7,397 nt of DNA from an uncultured Anaerosolibacter sp. (GTDB lineage Bacteria; Bacillota_A; Clostridia; Peptostreptococcales; Thermotaleaceae). The stretch lies in NCBI GenBank assembly GCA_937948705.1, contig CALECF010000061.1:1-7397 (forward strand), read 5' to 3'. The translations under genes and the position numbers were made by a program. The notes beneath the pieces were generated by a model. The model was not told where the DNA came from, ran no database searches, and was given only the letters and a program-made list of their open reading frames with translations. Shown one piece after another: positions 6,789 to 7,397 of this stretch (positions within the stretch are counted from its first letter, which is position 1; each line of letters starts with the position of its first letter).

Positions 6789-6911
6789 ATACAAAAAAAG
6801 GATAGCAGTATTTCTTTATAATATCACCATTTGGGGTAGCGGGAGCATACATGCCCTTATCTATAGCAAACGGGAGTTCTTGGTAATTGACAGGCTATCG
6901 CCTCGAGAAAG
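6789..6911. other. Upstream of polC: no intact gene seen
   Basis: From the polC start to the 5S gene there are about 540 bases without an intact gene; this part is not explained by the elements listed nearby. A leftward frame without a convincing start is open across 6894-6778 (about 39 codons, containing the peptide LPFAIDKGMYAPATPNGDII) and ends inside the polC promoter. It has no ribosome binding site and I do not recognise it; it may be a gene fragment or chance. Confidence 0.3.
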
Positions 6912-6937
6912 AAAAAAGCGAGGTTATTTAACCCCGC
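6912..6937 (-). terminator. Rho-independent terminator, leftward, ahead of polC
   Basis: Read leftward, GCGGGGTT (6937-6930), loop AAAT, AACCTCGC (6925-6918) forms an 8-bp GC-rich stem with one G-U pair, followed directly by TTTTTTCTTT. It would stop leftward transcription arriving from the transposase relic or the rRNA operon before it reaches the polC promoter. Confidence 0.85.
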
Positions 6938-6994
6938 ATTGCATAAGCGCCAAATTTGTTCTTTTCAAAGTTAGGTAATTTTAAGAGATTTTGA

Positions 6995-7140
6995 TTATGC
7001 TCTAAAGATTATCCCTTTGCTCATCCCTAAGATACCTGCCAAGTCTCTCACTGAACTATTTTTCGCTTTTTTGATTTCTCTTGTAGATAATTCCGCATTA
7101 TCTTGTCTTTACAGTCTTTTAGTCTCTTTATACTCTGTCC
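6995..7140 (-). pseudogene. C-terminal relic of a probable REP-associated (Y1/RAYT) transposase
   Basis: Leftward, one frame from 7140 reads GQSIKRLKDCKDKIMRNYLQE and is continued, after a shift by one frame near 7075-7060, by REIKKAKNSSVRDLAG then ILGMSKGIIFRA and a stop at 6997-6995. The ending, an HTH of the form S(I/V)R.(I/L)A..(T/L)G(I/M)S(R/K)GI(V/I)..A at the extreme C-terminus, is what I remember for the HTH tail of Firmicute REP-associated Y1 transposases (Transposase_17 family). Only this tail remains: the catalytic HUH and Tyr motifs are absent, and there is a frameshift. A GGGACGGTCC palindrome, the type of repeat linked to such transposases, lies 11 nt upstream, which strengthens the reading. 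The alternative is the HTH tail of another recombinase or regulator. Confidence 0.5.
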
Positions 7141-7150
7141 ATCTTAAAAT

Positions 7151-7177
7151 AGCAAGCAAGGACCGTCCCTACTTGCT
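7151..7177 (-). repeat. REP-like palindrome with GGGACGGTCC core
   Basis: AGCAAG (7151-7156) and CTTGCT (7172-7177) flank a core that reads GGGACGGTCC on the minus strand, itself an inverted repeat (GGA/TCC around a short loop). The whole can fold into a two-part hairpin. I recall this core as a recurrent intergenic element in clostridial genomes associated with RAYT transposases. Only one copy is in the window, so its repetitive nature cannot be shown here. On the plus strand it is followed by TTTTCT and might also act as a weak terminator. Confidence 0.5.
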
Positions 7178-7200
7178 TTTCTAGAAGCTGATGTGTGTAT

Positions 7201-7234
7201 AAATAAAAGAACCCAGAGGCAATTGCTTCTGGGT
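7201..7234 (-). terminator. Terminator of the rRNA operon
   Basis: Inverted repeat ACCCAGAGGC (7211-7220), loop AATT, GCTTCTGGGT (7225-7234). Read leftward from the 5S gene it forms a 10-bp stem with one A-C mismatch and is followed by TCTTTTATTT (7210-7201). It begins 25 nt after the 5S 3' end. The plus-strand reading pairs fully, with one G-U, and also has a T-rich tail. Confidence 0.8.
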
Positions 7235-7258
7235 CTTTGTTTCTGCGCTCTGCATTAA

Positions 7259-7373
7259 CCAGCGACGACCTACTCTCCCGGGCAGTTACCCACCAAGTAC
7301 CATCAGCGCTGAAGGGCTTAACTTCTGTGTTCGGTATGGGAACAGGTGTGACCCCTTCGCTATAGTCACTAGA
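7259..7373 (-). rRNA. rrf: 5S ribosomal RNA
   Basis: Structural RNA of the large ribosomal subunit, about 115 nt. Read leftward it contains the conserved 5S blocks AGCGAAGGGGTCACACCTGT, CCATACCGAACACAGAAGTT, AAGCCCTTCAGCGCTGATGG and TACTTGGTGGG, then GGGAGAGTAGG. The ends are set by helix I: CTAGTGAC (7372-7365) pairs over 8 bp with GTCGCTGG (7266-7259), using G-U pairs. The exact ends may differ by one to three bases. It is the last gene of an rRNA operon whose 23S gene should lie beyond the right edge, and is followed by a terminator. Confidence 0.97.
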
Positions 7374-7376
7374 TTG

Positions 7377-7391
7377 TGCTGCGTAGCAGCA
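7377..7391 (-). other. Hairpin in the spacer upstream of 5S rRNA
   Basis: TGCTGC (7377-7382), GTA, GCAGCA (7386-7391) forms a 6-bp hairpin just before the 5S 5' end. It lies in what should be the 23S-5S spacer and may be part of precursor RNA processing structure; this role is inferred from position only. Confidence 0.35.
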
Positions 7392-7397
7392 GGTTAA

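Noticed and set aside
6775..6894. Leftward open segment containing LPFAIDKGMYAPATPNGDII as a possible gene fragment
   Set aside because: Too short, no start or ribosome binding site, no family recognised; noted only as unexplained sequence.
2554..6978. Several rightward open frames of 60-124 codons across polC and its upstream region
   Set aside because: They lie antisense to, or shadow, an undoubted PolC reading frame, have biased compositions and no ribosome binding sites.
1..7397. CRISPR array, tRNA gene or riboswitch
   Set aside because: No regularly spaced repeats, no cloverleaf with a GTTCRA T-loop, and no aptamer consensus noticed on either strand by eye; short leaders before the intact genes leave little room for a riboswitch.

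Overview
The window reads as chromosomal DNA of a low-GC Firmicute, most likely a member of the Clostridia. The grounds are a full-length Gram-positive type DNA polymerase III (PolC), AT-rich intergenic DNA, strong AGGAGG-type ribosome binding sites, near-consensus sigma-A promoters, a 5S rRNA of Firmicute type, and a GGGACGGTCC palindrome of the kind I remember from clostridial REP elements. I cannot name a genus.

Left part (1-815): a compact leftward cluster driven by a near-consensus promoter at 687-715. It carries a 43-codon gene, an excisionase-type helix-turn-helix gene, a 16-codon micro-ORF, and the start of an unrecognised gene that runs off the left edge. Each ORF has a Shine-Dalgarno sequence or lies close against its neighbour. 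A second near-consensus promoter (734-762) fires rightwards from the same intergenic region. This looks like the regulatory end of an accessory or mobile module.

Middle (820-2176, rightward): an intact class I SAM-dependent methyltransferase; then a decayed chimeric ORF in which the tail of a DUF1576-like membrane protein is joined to the tail of a GGDEF domain; then an unrecognised 107-aa helical protein with its own strong ribosome binding site. A 15-bp hairpin at 2194-2229 can terminate transcription from both sides.

Right part (2373-7397, leftward): polC, encoding the replicative polymerase with built-in proofreading exonuclease, occupies 60% of the window. It has its own promoter (6759-6788) and an unusual start region in which a three-codon mini-ORF ends in an ATGA overlap with the polC start. 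Upstream of polC lie about 540 bases without an intact gene. They hold a leftward terminator, the frameshifted C-terminal relic of what is probably a REP-associated (Y1/RAYT) transposase, a REP-like palindrome, and the terminator of an rRNA operon whose 5S gene (7259-7373) is at the right edge. polC is thus isolated from the ispG/dxr/rimP/nusA-type neighbours often seen around it and sits just behind an rRNA operon, in the same direction.

The housekeeping content (polC, 5S rRNA) is ordinary. The interest is in the small-gene HTH cluster, the polC start, and the relics. I did not find convincing evidence for a new multi-gene system.
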